A stretch of 6,928 nt of DNA from Sphingobacteriaceae bacterium (GTDB taxonomy: Bacteria > Bacteroidota > Bacteroidia > B-17B0 > Aurantibacillaceae): positions 1 to 6,928 of the forward strand of contig JANYCL010000439.1 in the NCBI GenBank assembly GCA_025360355.1, in the 5' to 3' direction. Both the position numbers and the translations under genes were made by a program. Position 1 is the stretch's first letter. Each line of letters starts with the position of its first letter. The notes beneath the pieces are model-generated. The model ran no database searches. It was not told the origin of the DNA and was given only the letters and a program-made list of their open reading frames with translations. Below, piece by piece: positions 1 to 6,814 of this stretch.

Positions 1-375
1 CAAAATCCAAGTCATAGTGTTGCTGACCGTTATGCGACGTGGGAGCAATTGATGAAAGATTTTGGAAGCGGTGTTGTAAATAATAAAGGACTGGAAGCAA
101 ACATAAGAAGAAGATGGCAAGTTCAATTACATTTATTTGAAGTGCCTTTTTATTATATCGAATATGGCTTTGCGCAATTAGGAGCAATTGCAGTTTGGCG
201 CAATTACAAACGCGATCCTAAAAAAGCAATTGAACAATACAAAACCGCATTAGCTTTAGGCTACACAAAACCAATCCCTGAAATTTACAAAGCCGCCGGA
301 ATAGAATTTAATTTCTCGCCCGAATACGTAAAAGAGTTAGCAGATTTTGTGAAGAGCGAATATGATAAGTTGTAA
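1..375 (+). CDS. M3-family oligoendopeptidase (PepF-like), C-terminal part
   Basis: The reading frame is open from the first base of the window and stops with TAA at 373-375, so this is the last 124 codons of a longer gene. The block VPFYYIEYGFAQLGAIAVW (about 142-198) matches the C-terminal catalytic-cleft region of M3-family zinc oligoendopeptidases, where tyrosines of the F-Y-Y-I-E-Y segment help bind substrate and stabilise the transition state. The preceding W-E-Q-L region and the alternating helices up to the end also fit this family. The zinc motif HExxH lies upstream and is outside the window. Family members of this type are usually soluble cytoplasmic enzymes of about 560-600 residues that cleave short peptides. 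A TTG and an ATG at 49-54 are internal codons and not the real start. The gene converges on the next one, with 24 bases between stop codons. The family call is firm; the exact subfamily is not. Confidence 0.85.
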   Translation, partial: QNPSHSVADRYATWEQLMKDFGSGVVNNKGLEANIRRRWQVQLHLFEVPFYYIEYGFAQLGAIAVWRNYKRDPKKAIEQYKTALALGYTKPIPEIYKAAGIEFNFSPEYVKELADFVKSEYDKL

Positions 376-399
376 AGGATAACACATAGCGACTGCCTT

Positions 400-1158
400 T
401 TATAAGGAGTCTCTAATCAATTGTCCATGTTGCGCCACAATTTCAATTAAATACTTGTAATCGTCAACACAGGAAATATTATGTAAGTCAGTAGATTTTG
501 ACGTCAAAAAAAGTTTGTTAAGAATCTCTTTCTGAAATTTTGAATACCCTTTTGTCGATGCGGTGTCGATATAACTGTCTGAGTGAATAATGGAATGCCT
601 AATGTCGGAAAAAACAATATACCATTCTCTAAAATTAAATCGAATTATGTTGTCTGATTCAATATTGTGAATCTTTGGGTTTAATTTGTATAGAAGTGAA
701 AATAAATGTTTATTATTTTTTCTCGTTTTCCATTTTGCTTTGTCAAGAGAGTCACGGCAATTTTTAAAATTTGTTGTAATTATTCCTTTATCTAACGAGA
801 TTGCCAACGAAGGAGTGTCAAGTAAGATTAACGCTACAAAATCTTTCAAGTAAGTTTCAAAGGCTTCGTAACACTGACTAATACACATGTTACAAAATAA
901 CAGATTAAGTTCAGCAATACTTTCTTCTATATTTCTGTTGTCAACAAAGTGGCTATACGCTATTTCATGTTTACGTGTCAGTACATTCCGATAAACTAAT
1001 TTTGAACCGAACATCGGAAGAAAAAGGTCAGGACTAATTTGCTTACTTGTCTTTTTGTAAGTCAAGATTATGTCGGCAAGGTGCTTTTTATTTTGATAAA
1101 TCAGGCCATTGTAAAGTCCGAGTCTTGAAATGAACTTATTGAAAATTTTCTCTTTCAT
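400..1158 (-). CDS. Hypothetical protein with HEPN-like R-x4-H motif
   Basis: The protein has about 252 residues if translation starts at the ATG at 1156-1158. A TTG three codons upstream (1165-1167) is possible but less likely, and neither has a clear Shine-Dalgarno sequence. No signal peptide or membrane segment is visible, so it is probably cytoplasmic. Two blocks are informative. A long helix at about residues 78-112 contains CYEAFETYLKDF, which resembles the first core helix of HEPN proteins of the RiboL-PSP/MAE_28990 type. The segment SDIRHSIIHSDSYID at about 184-198 holds R187 and H192 in the R-x4-H spacing of the HEPN ribonuclease motif (codons about 583-600). HEPN proteins with this motif are often metal-independent RNases in toxin-antitoxin, abortive-infection or RNA-processing roles. 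No antitoxin, nucleotidyltransferase or restriction gene is next to it, so a toxin role is only a possibility. It could also be a non-catalytic HEPN relative. The fold assignment is inference from motif and helix pattern. Confidence 0.6.
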   Translation of the reverse strand: MKEKIFNKFISRLGLYNGLIYQNKKHLADIILTYKKTSKQISPDLFLPMFGSKLVYRNVLTRKHEIAYSHFVDNRNIEESIAELNLLFCNMCISQCYEAFETYLKDFVALILLDTPSLAISLDKGIITTNFKNCRDSLDKAKWKTRKNNKHLFSLLYKLNPKIHNIESDNIIRFNFREWYIVFSDIRHSIIHSDSYIDTASTKGYSKFQKEILNKLFLTSKSTDLHNISCVDDYKYLIEIVAQHGQLIRDSL

Positions 1159-1312
1159 GACCGTCAAAGGTTGCCACTAACTCCCATATAGGACTGATTT
1201 TTTCATCCTTAGCATGCGGTTTTTGCAAGATTGGGGAATGTTTATCATCCTTTCAGGAAGAATAATTAAATATAGTTTATTTTTTTGCAATGCTTATGCC
1301 GAGCAAATCATT

Positions 1313-1326
1313 TAAAGCAAGCTTTA
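1313..1326. repeat. Short palindrome-like site TAAAGC-AA-GCTTTA
   Basis: Two perfectly complementary 6-base arms are separated by 2 bases. The spacing is too tight for a stable RNA hairpin, so if it has a role it would be as a dimeric protein-binding site. It lies about 150 bases before the outer-membrane factor start and about 155 bases before the HEPN-like start, so it could serve either gene. AT-rich DNA produces such sites by chance. Confidence 0.3.
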
Positions 1327-1360
1327 CTTAGTTAATTCTTTCGTTTTAACAAAAATTCTC

Positions 1361-1385
1361 ATTAAACACTATCAAAAGTGTTAAT
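1361..1385. repeat. Inverted repeat with 6-base loop upstream of efflux operon
   Basis: AACACT (1365-1370) and AGTGTT (1377-1382) are perfect inverted arms around ATCAAA. Allowing one bulged A at 1365, the pairing extends to ATTA/TAAT at 1361-1364 and 1382-1385, giving nine base pairs. There is no T-run after it, so it is not a convincing terminator. It could be an operator for a dimeric repressor of the pump operon, or a hairpin in a long leader RNA. The role is inference. Confidence 0.4.
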
Positions 1386-1431
1386 TTATCCCTGTAAACA
1401 GCAAATTTAGATGGTTATTAATTATTTGCAC

Positions 1432-1451
1432 AGAATTGCTCTAGAATTGCT
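1432..1451. repeat. Tandem direct repeat AGAATTGCT, 11-base period
   Basis: The 9-mer AGAATTGCT occurs at 1432-1440 and again at 1443-1451. The copies are identical and 11 bases apart, close to one helical turn, so both would face the same side of the DNA. They sit directly ahead of the candidate -7 element and 26-45 bases before the outer-membrane factor start. This is the arrangement expected of an activator or repressor site for the efflux operon, but it could also be a chance duplication. Confidence 0.45.
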
Positions 1452-1462
1452 AAATATCTTTA
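1436..1462 (+). promoter_or_regulatory. Candidate Bacteroidota-type promoter for efflux operon
   Basis: TATCTTTA at 1455-1462 matches the Bacteroidota -7 consensus TAnnTTTG at all but the last base. A TTG at 1436-1438, within the first AGAATTGCT repeat, could act as the -33 element. The spacing between them is 16 bases, slightly shorter than the usual 17-23. Transcription would start only a few bases before the ATG at 1477 and give a very short leader, which weakens the call. Another promoter further upstream is possible. Confidence 0.3.
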
Positions 1463-1476
1463 CTTTACGAAAATAA

Positions 1477-2760
1477 ATGAAAAAAGTAATAGTATTTATA
1501 TTAGGGATCACTTCCATTAGCAATTCTCTCTTCTCACAAGCAGATCTGAACTATTATATCAATGCTGCCAAACAAAATAGTCCGTTAATAAACGACAATC
1601 AAAATCAAGCAAAAGTAAATCAATTAGAGGCCGAACGGTTAAAAGCGTTTTATACAAAACCGCAAGTTGGCATAACCGCTAACTATATGTTTTCGCCAAT
1701 CATTAATTTAGATAAAAATCAAACTAAATTCGAAGGCAACTCATCGGGAGCAGATAAATATTTAGGTTATGATTTTGCAGCAGCGAACGGCGGACAGTAC
1801 CAAGCGTTACTAAATGTTACACAACCTGTATTTAATAATCAAAAACTCAAAACAGCGACTGATCAGGTAAACGTAATAACTCAAATAAATCAAAATAATG
1901 TAAAACTATCCGGTCATGATATCGAGAAGATCGTTACAGATCAATACATTCTTTGTTTGCAAGGATCAAAGCAGGCAGACTACGCAAATTCAATGATGAA
2001 GATTCTTTCTGAACAAAAAGACATCATTAAAAAACTGGTCGAAGCAAGCATATACAAACAATCTGATCTGAGTTTATTGAATATCGAATATCAAAATTTT
2101 CTTTTTCAGCAAACAACATTTAATGCCAATTACAGAAGAGATCTAATGGATCTGAAAATACTGTGTGGAATAAAAGATACGTCGTTTGTTGCTTTAAAAG
2201 ATCTGGACCTGAAAATAAATTCCAATTCTGAAAATTCTTTTTTCAACGAGAAATATCGATTGGATAGTTTAAATTTAATTTCAGCAAAAAATATTTTTGA
2301 ATTAAAATACAAACCCCAGCTAAATTTAGTTGCTAATACAGGTCTGAATGCGGTGTATGCACCAACTATTCCAAATCGTTTTGGTTTTAATGCCGGATTT
2401 AGTTTTGCCTATAATTTTTTTGATGGAAAACAGAAAAACATTAACCGGAACAAAACTGATATTTTACTTAAAACGGTTTCGTCATACAAAGAGAATTTTG
2501 TCACTCAAAACACAATGCGCAAGGTAAAAATCTTAAACGAACTGCAATTTTACACAACCCGCATTAATATAGCTGAACAACAACTAAAAGAATACAGTAC
2601 ATTACTGGATCTGTATAAAAAAGAAATTCTCACCGGCCAACTTTCTATTATCAATTATGTGATGGTTCTAAAAAACATGGCTACCATGCAAAAAGATAAC
2701 ACTATTCTGTCGTCACAAAAACAGTCATTAATTAACGCTTATAATTATTGGAACTGGTAA
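1477..2760 (+). CDS. TolC-family outer-membrane efflux factor
   Basis: The protein has 427 residues and should form the trimeric outer-membrane channel of the tripartite pump encoded here. Residues 1-20 are a signal peptide (KK, a hydrophobic stretch, then SLFS) with likely cleavage before Q21, a common Bacteroidota pattern. The mature part shows the twofold repeat of the family. In the first half, VGITANYMFSP (64-74) and LLNVTQPVFN (111-120) are outer-membrane strand segments, followed by long coiled-coil helices (about 125-230). In the second half, KPQLNLVANTGLNA (279-292) and FSFAYNFFDGKQK (308-320) are the matching strands, then helices to the end (about 325-425). The length is normal for the family. 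The start ATG is preceded by an A-rich stretch with no Shine-Dalgarno sequence, as usual in Bacteroidota. It is the first gene of the operon, 9 bases before the adaptor gene. Substrate specificity cannot be read from this subunit. Confidence 0.9.
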   Translation: MKKVIVFILGITSISNSLFSQADLNYYINAAKQNSPLINDNQNQAKVNQLEAERLKAFYTKPQVGITANYMFSPIINLDKNQTKFEGNSSGADKYLGYDFAAANGGQYQALLNVTQPVFNNQKLKTATDQVNVITQINQNNVKLSGHDIEKIVTDQYILCLQGSKQADYANSMMKILSEQKDIIKKLVEASIYKQSDLSLLNIEYQNFLFQQTTFNANYRRDLMDLKILCGIKDTSFVALKDLDLKINSNSENSFFNEKYRLDSLNLISAKNIFELKYKPQLNLVANTGLNAVYAPTIPNRFGFNAGFSFAYNFFDGKQKNINRNKTDILLKTVSSYKENFVTQNTMRKVKILNELQFYTTRINIAEQQLKEYSTLLDLYKKEILTGQLSIINYVMVLKNMATMQKDNTILSSQKQSLINAYNYWNW

Positions 2761-2769
2761 AAAAGCATT

Positions 2770-3702
2770 ATGAAAAAATTGATCAATATAACTTTGTTGT
2801 TAAGTGCATTCTTTTTAATAAGATGTAAAACTGCTCCGAAAGAATTAGAGGAAACAGAAATTCTAAATCCAAAATCAATTGTAGAAGTTGTTGCAGTTAA
2901 ATACGGAACAGTTGATGATGAACTTGTTTTGTCAGCTACAACTGTTTATCTTAAGAGAAATGTGGTTACAGCAACCATTCCTGCTTTCATTACAAATGTG
3001 AGAGTGAAATTAGGCGATGCAGTTAAAAAGGGAGATATATTATTTGAACTCGAATCAAAAGAACGACGGGCTTTAGGAAATAATGTTTCTAAACTGGATA
3101 CTTCACTAGTAAACTTCGGCTTAATTAAAATCAGATCAGCAGCAAGCGGGATCATAAGTACTTTAGATAAACAACAACCCGGCGATTATGTTTTGGAAGG
3201 CACACAACTTTGTACGATCGCTGAAAGCAGCGACCTTGCTTTTCAGGTAAATGTTCCCTATGAATTTACGGCCTTTGCAAAACAAGGTTCTAATTGTGTT
3301 ATTGTTTTGCCGGATAATTCTTCACATAAAGCTCAGTTTACAAAGGCACTTAGCACAATGAATGTTCTGGCTCAAACCCAGACGATCTTAGCAAAGACCA
3401 ATGAAAATTTAGTTTTACCGGAAAACATGATCGTAAAAGTAACGGTCAGTAAAGGCTCCGTTGGCAACAAGCAAATATTCCCTAAATCTTCTATCTTAAG
3501 TGATGAGATGATGAAAGAGTTTTGGGTAATGAAGCTTATTAACGATAGTACAGCTGTTAAGATCCCGGTGGTAATTGGAAACAAAAGCGTAGAGAACATA
3601 GAAGTTCTTTCGCCGCAATTTAACGCTGGTGATAAAATAATTAGCAGCGGTAATTATGGTTTAGCGGATACTGCGCTGGTTAAAGTTGTAAGCGGGAAAT
3701 AA
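2770..3702 (+). CDS. Short RND periplasmic adaptor, probable lipoprotein
   Basis: The protein has 310 residues and should link the permease to the TolC-type channel. An N-terminal signal ends in LIRC, with C19 as the likely lipidated cysteine; Arg just before the Cys is atypical for a lipobox, so lipidation is probable and not certain. The lipoyl domain is visible as two halves, ATIPAFITNVRVKLGDAVKKGD (about 68-89) and IRSAASGIISTLDKQQPGDYV (about 121-141). Only about 20-25 residues separate them, too few for the long alpha-helical hairpin of most adaptors. A beta-barrel region follows (about 155-230), then the membrane-proximal domain (about 231-310) with FPKSSIL and the typical G-D-K-I-I-S-S-G-N-Y-G-L end. 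The gene lies 9 bases after the channel gene, and its TAA overlaps the permease ATG by one base (TAATG at 3700-3704), which suggests translational coupling. Family role is firm; substrate is unknown. Confidence 0.88.
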   Translation: MKKLINITLLLSAFFLIRCKTAPKELEETEILNPKSIVEVVAVKYGTVDDELVLSATTVYLKRNVVTATIPAFITNVRVKLGDAVKKGDILFELESKERRALGNNVSKLDTSLVNFGLIKIRSAASGIISTLDKQQPGDYVLEGTQLCTIAESSDLAFQVNVPYEFTAFAKQGSNCVIVLPDNSSHKAQFTKALSTMNVLAQTQTILAKTNENLVLPENMIVKVTVSKGSVGNKQIFPKSSILSDEMMKEFWVMKLINDSTAVKIPVVIGNKSVENIEVLSPQFNAGDKIISSGNYGLADTALVKVVSGK

Positions 3703-6700
3703 TGAACGATAAAAAAAATTATTTTCAAATATTTACCAAGCCGATCTTATTTGTTGGTTTGTTACTGCTTATTGCGGGTATCTATTCTTATACCCAAATG
3801 CAAACCAATTTATTTCCTGAAGTTTTATTTCCCAGAATTACAGTGGTTGCTGATGCTGGTCAAATGCCGATAGACAGGATGATGATAACTGTTACCAAAC
3901 CGTTAGAAAGTGCGGTAAAAAAAGTAAAAGGTGCAATTATTGTAAAAACATCAACCAGCAGAGGCACAAGTAATATTGATGTGTATTTTGAATGGGGATT
4001 GGATATTTATAATTTAAAAGCCCAGCTCGAAAGTCGGATCAACGAGATTAAAAATTATTTGCCACCCGGTGTAAATATCACAGCCGACGCAATGAATCAA
4101 TCTGTTTTTCCAGTGTATGGTCTCAGTCTCGAGAGTAAAGTACACAGTCAGGTGGCTTTGCGCGATGAAGCGAATTTAATGTTGCGGCCATTACTTTCTC
4201 AAATAAAAGGCATATCAAACGTTATAGTAAAAGGAGGTAAAATAAAAGAATATGTTATCATTCCGGATGCTATTAAACTAACTTCTTTTGGTTTAACACC
4301 TAATACATTAATTACAGCTTTTAATAATAATAATTTTGTGCTATCAAATGGGTACATGTCTGATTATAAAAGATTGTATTTGACTCTAACCGACACGCGC
4401 GTAAATGATATTGATGAACTGGAAAATATAGTTGTAAAAAATGATGGAACACGCATTCTTAAACTAAAAGATATTGCTAAAGTTGAAATACAGGAACAGC
4501 AGGAGTTTATTAAGATCAATTCGGGTGGTGGAAGTGCGGTATTAATTGATCTTGTAAAACAACCCGGCGGAAACTTAATTGATTTTGCAAAAAGCACCGG
4601 AAATAAAATAGAAGAAATAAAAAAATTATTGCCGAAAGGATATGAATTAAAAACTTACTACAATCAAAGTGCTTTTGTTGAGGATAGCATTAACAGTGTA
4701 GTAAAAACAATTTATGAAGGATTATTTTTAGCCCTTGTGGTAATGGTATTGTTTTTACGGTCATGGCGCGCCAGTCTTATAGTAATGCTTACCATACCTG
4801 TAACTTTAGCTTTTTCTATTTTGATTCTTAATATTGTTGGCATTACAATCAATATTATGTCGCTTGGTGCCATTGCGGCTTCTATTGGTTTAATTATTGA
4901 TGATGCCATTGTTATAATCGAACAAATTTACCGTGGACACGAAGAACATCCGGAAAAAAGCAAATTCAATATTGTAACTGATTCTATAAAAAATTTATTT
5001 CCTGCAATGATCGCCTCATCCTTAGCAACCATTGTTATTCATTTTCCTTTTCGGTTGATGACGGGAATGGCCGGAGCTTTTTTCAAAGAATTATCAGATA
5101 CCATGCAGATCACAATGATAACCTCATTTATGGTAACCTGGTTATTGTTACCTGTGCTTCATTTGATCATTGGATACAAAACTTCATTTAAGCCACACCA
5201 TAGTAATGCTGATGCTGCAATAAAAAAATTGCGTTGGTTAACTTGGTTCTTTAAAAAACCAATTTTCGCTTTGTTATTTGTAATGGCTTTAGGAGGCAGT
5301 GCATGGTGGGCTTCCGGTAAATTAGAAACGGGTTTTTTACCTGATCTGGATGAAGGCGCAATTGTGTTAGATTATTTTTCCCCTCCCGGAACGGCAACAG
5401 AAGAAACTGATCGTTTGTGCCGTGAAATGGAAAAAATAATTTTAAAGCATCCTGATGTAGAAAATTATTCGAGAAGAACCGGAACTGCTATGCACCTTCA
5501 AGCCACCCAAGCTACAGAAGGCGATTATTTAATTCAATTAAAAAAAGACCGGAAACGAAATTCTTTTGAAGTGATTTCAGATCTGAGAAACGAAATTGCC
5601 GCATCTGTTCCGGTGATGGATATTTCTTTCGGGCAACGGATCTCCGATTTGTTGGGAGATCTGATGAGTACCACTAAACCAATTGAAGTAAAAATATTTG
5701 GTGATGATTATGCAAAACTACGTGAATTAGCAGGTAAAGCAGAACCTATTTTACAAAACATAAAAGGTATAGCAGATGTAAATAACGGGATGATAACAGC
5801 AGGACCTTCTATAATTTTTATTCCAAATCAAGAAAAGTTAGCGCAGTATAAAATATCGCTCACCGATTTTCAAATACAACTTAGTGCTTATACAGGTGGA
5901 GTGCCACTGGGAATGAACGCGAATATGCCCACTCCCTCACCTGCACAAGCTGCTGTTACAGGCGGAGTACAAATTGGGCAATTACAGGATGGGGAACAAA
6001 TGCGCAGAATATTAATGCGCTTTACCAATTATAATGACAATGATCTGGAAAAATTAAAACGCCAGCTTATTTTTTTACCGGATGGAACAACCCGCCCTTT
6101 ATCGTTTTTTACTGATGTAAATATAATACCGGGAGAAGTTGAACAAAGAAGAGAAGATTTAAAATCGGTTATTGCTTTAACAGCGCGGTTAGACAATAGG
6201 GATTTAGGGAGTGCAATAAATGAAATTAAACAAAAACTAAATTCTGAGCTTCCTTTGCCGCATGGTTATATTATTAAATACGGAGGAGCTTATGCCGAAC
6301 AGCAACAATCTTTTACTGAATTGCTTACTATATTGGCAATGGCAACGTTATTAGTTTTTGCAGTATTAATGTTTTTGTTTAAAGAGTGGCTTATTTCATT
6401 TTTAATTCTTTTTATTTCTGTAATGGGAATTTGCGGATGCATAATTGCTTTATACCTAGTGGGCATTCCTTTAAATGTAAGCAGTTACACGGGTATTATT
6501 ATGATAGTTGGTATAATTGCAGAGAACGCAATTTTTACAGTCAGTCAATTTAAAACTAATTTTAAATTAAGCGGAGATGTAGATCAATCGATCAATTATG
6601 CAATTGCATTACGGATCCGTCCTAAATTAATGACAGCGATAGGCGCAATTTTAGCACTGATGCCATTAGCAATGGGAATTGGATTGGGAGCGCAAATGCA

Positions 6701-6809
6701 ACAACCTTTAGCAGTTGCGGTAATTGGTGGATTTATGGCCGGCTTGCCAATGTTACTATTGGTGTTTCCAAGTTTAATGAGAGTAATTTATAAAAACCTA
6801 AAACAATAA
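3702..6809 (+). CDS. RND efflux permease, CusA/CzcA-like with mixed relay residues
   Basis: The protein has 1035 residues, full length for an inner-membrane proton-driven RND pump. Twelve membrane segments fit: one at about 13-33, five between about 336 and 492, one at 517-537 and five between about 872 and 1027, with two large periplasmic regions (about 34-335 and 538-871). Family marks include LFPEVLFPRITV (37-48), TGFLPDLDEGAIV (543-555), IEVKIFGDD (661-669) and QPLAVAVIGG (1001-1010). The periplasmic motifs look closer to the heavy-metal (CusA/CzcA) branch than to AcrB. In the membrane, D400 and D401 (IIDDAIVIIE) form the Asp pair of drug pumps, whereas E941 (IIAENAIF) and K975 (RIRPKLMT) match CusA E939 and K984. 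R971 and T978 match AcrB positions of the same number. Residues about 738-756 look like an insertion in the second docking region. Translation probably couples to the adaptor through the TAATG overlap. Whether it exports metals or organic compounds is not decided by the sequence. Confidence 0.92.
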   Translation: MNDKKNYFQIFTKPILFVGLLLLIAGIYSYTQMQTNLFPEVLFPRITVVADAGQMPIDRMMITVTKPLESAVKKVKGAIIVKTSTSRGTSNIDVYFEWGLDIYNLKAQLESRINEIKNYLPPGVNITADAMNQSVFPVYGLSLESKVHSQVALRDEANLMLRPLLSQIKGISNVIVKGGKIKEYVIIPDAIKLTSFGLTPNTLITAFNNNNFVLSNGYMSDYKRLYLTLTDTRVNDIDELENIVVKNDGTRILKLKDIAKVEIQEQQEFIKINSGGGSAVLIDLVKQPGGNLIDFAKSTGNKIEEIKKLLPKGYELKTYYNQSAFVEDSINSVVKTIYEGLFLALVVMVLFLRSWRASLIVMLTIPVTLAFSILILNIVGITINIMSLGAIAASIGLIIDDAIVIIEQIYRGHEEHPEKSKFNIVTDSIKNLFPAMIASSLATIVIHFPFRLMTGMAGAFFKELSDTMQITMITSFMVTWLLLPVLHLIIGYKTSFKPHHSNADAAIKKLRWLTWFFKKPIFALLFVMALGGSAWWASGKLETGFLPDLDEGAIVLDYFSPPGTATEETDRLCREMEKIILKHPDVENYSRRTGTAMHLQATQATEGDYLIQLKKDRKRNSFEVISDLRNEIAASVPVMDISFGQRISDLLGDLMSTTKPIEVKIFGDDYAKLRELAGKAEPILQNIKGIADVNNGMITAGPSIIFIPNQEKLAQYKISLTDFQIQLSAYTGGVPLGMNANMPTPSPAQAAVTGGVQIGQLQDGEQMRRILMRFTNYNDNDLEKLKRQLIFLPDGTTRPLSFFTDVNIIPGEVEQRREDLKSVIALTARLDNRDLGSAINEIKQKLNSELPLPHGYIIKYGGAYAEQQQSFTELLTILAMATLLVFAVLMFLFKEWLISFLILFISVMGICGCIIALYLVGIPLNVSSYTGIIMIVGIIAENAIFTVSQFKTNFKLSGDVDQSINYAIALRIRPKLMTAIGAILALMPLAMGIGLGAQMQQPLAVAVIGGFMAGLPMLLLVFPSLMRVIYKNLKQ

Positions 6810-6814
6810 ACAAA

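Larger units (their letters stand above)
1159..1476. other. Divergent intergenic region without a gene
   Basis: This stretch of about 318 bases separates the minus-strand HEPN-like gene from the plus-strand efflux operon, so it should carry the promoters of both. I see no convincing coding frame and no tRNA or known RNA element. It contains a tight palindrome-like site (1313-1326), an inverted repeat with a 6-base loop (1361-1385), a tandem repeat of AGAATTGCT (1432-1451) and a candidate -7 element (1455-1462), each listed separately. The part nearest the minus-strand gene (1159-1300) has no promoter motif that I can support. Confidence 0.7.

Noticed and set aside
49..375. Separate small 108-residue protein starting at TTG 49
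   Set aside because: The frame is open to the window edge and the upstream codons continue the peptidase-like sequence, so this is the tail of a longer gene.
374..400. AAAGG/CCTTT stem between the convergent peptidase and HEPN-like stops as a bidirectional terminator
   Set aside because: The stem has only five base pairs around a 17-base loop and the following T-tract is short, so it is not a supportable terminator.
1159..1167. TTG at 1165-1167 as start of the HEPN-like gene
   Set aside because: An ATG three codons downstream is a better start, and neither codon has a ribosome binding site to favour the TTG.
1421..1428. ATTATTTG before the efflux operon as a -7 element
   Set aside because: The bases two positions before TTTG are AT and not TA, so it does not fit TAnnTTTG; TATCTTTA at 1455-1462 fits better.
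2130..2312. Minus-strand open frame inside the TolC-type gene
   Set aside because: It is antisense to a well-supported coding gene, has no recognisable domain and shows low-complexity Ser/Phe/Arg content typical of a shadow frame. The same applies to minus-strand frames at 2946-3155, 3372-3599, 4364-4597 and 4712-4909.
3702..6809. Naming the permease cusA, czcA or acrB
   Set aside because: Its relay residues are a mix of the metal and drug families and no metal-binding methionine set could be confirmed by eye, so a symbol would imply a substrate that is not shown.
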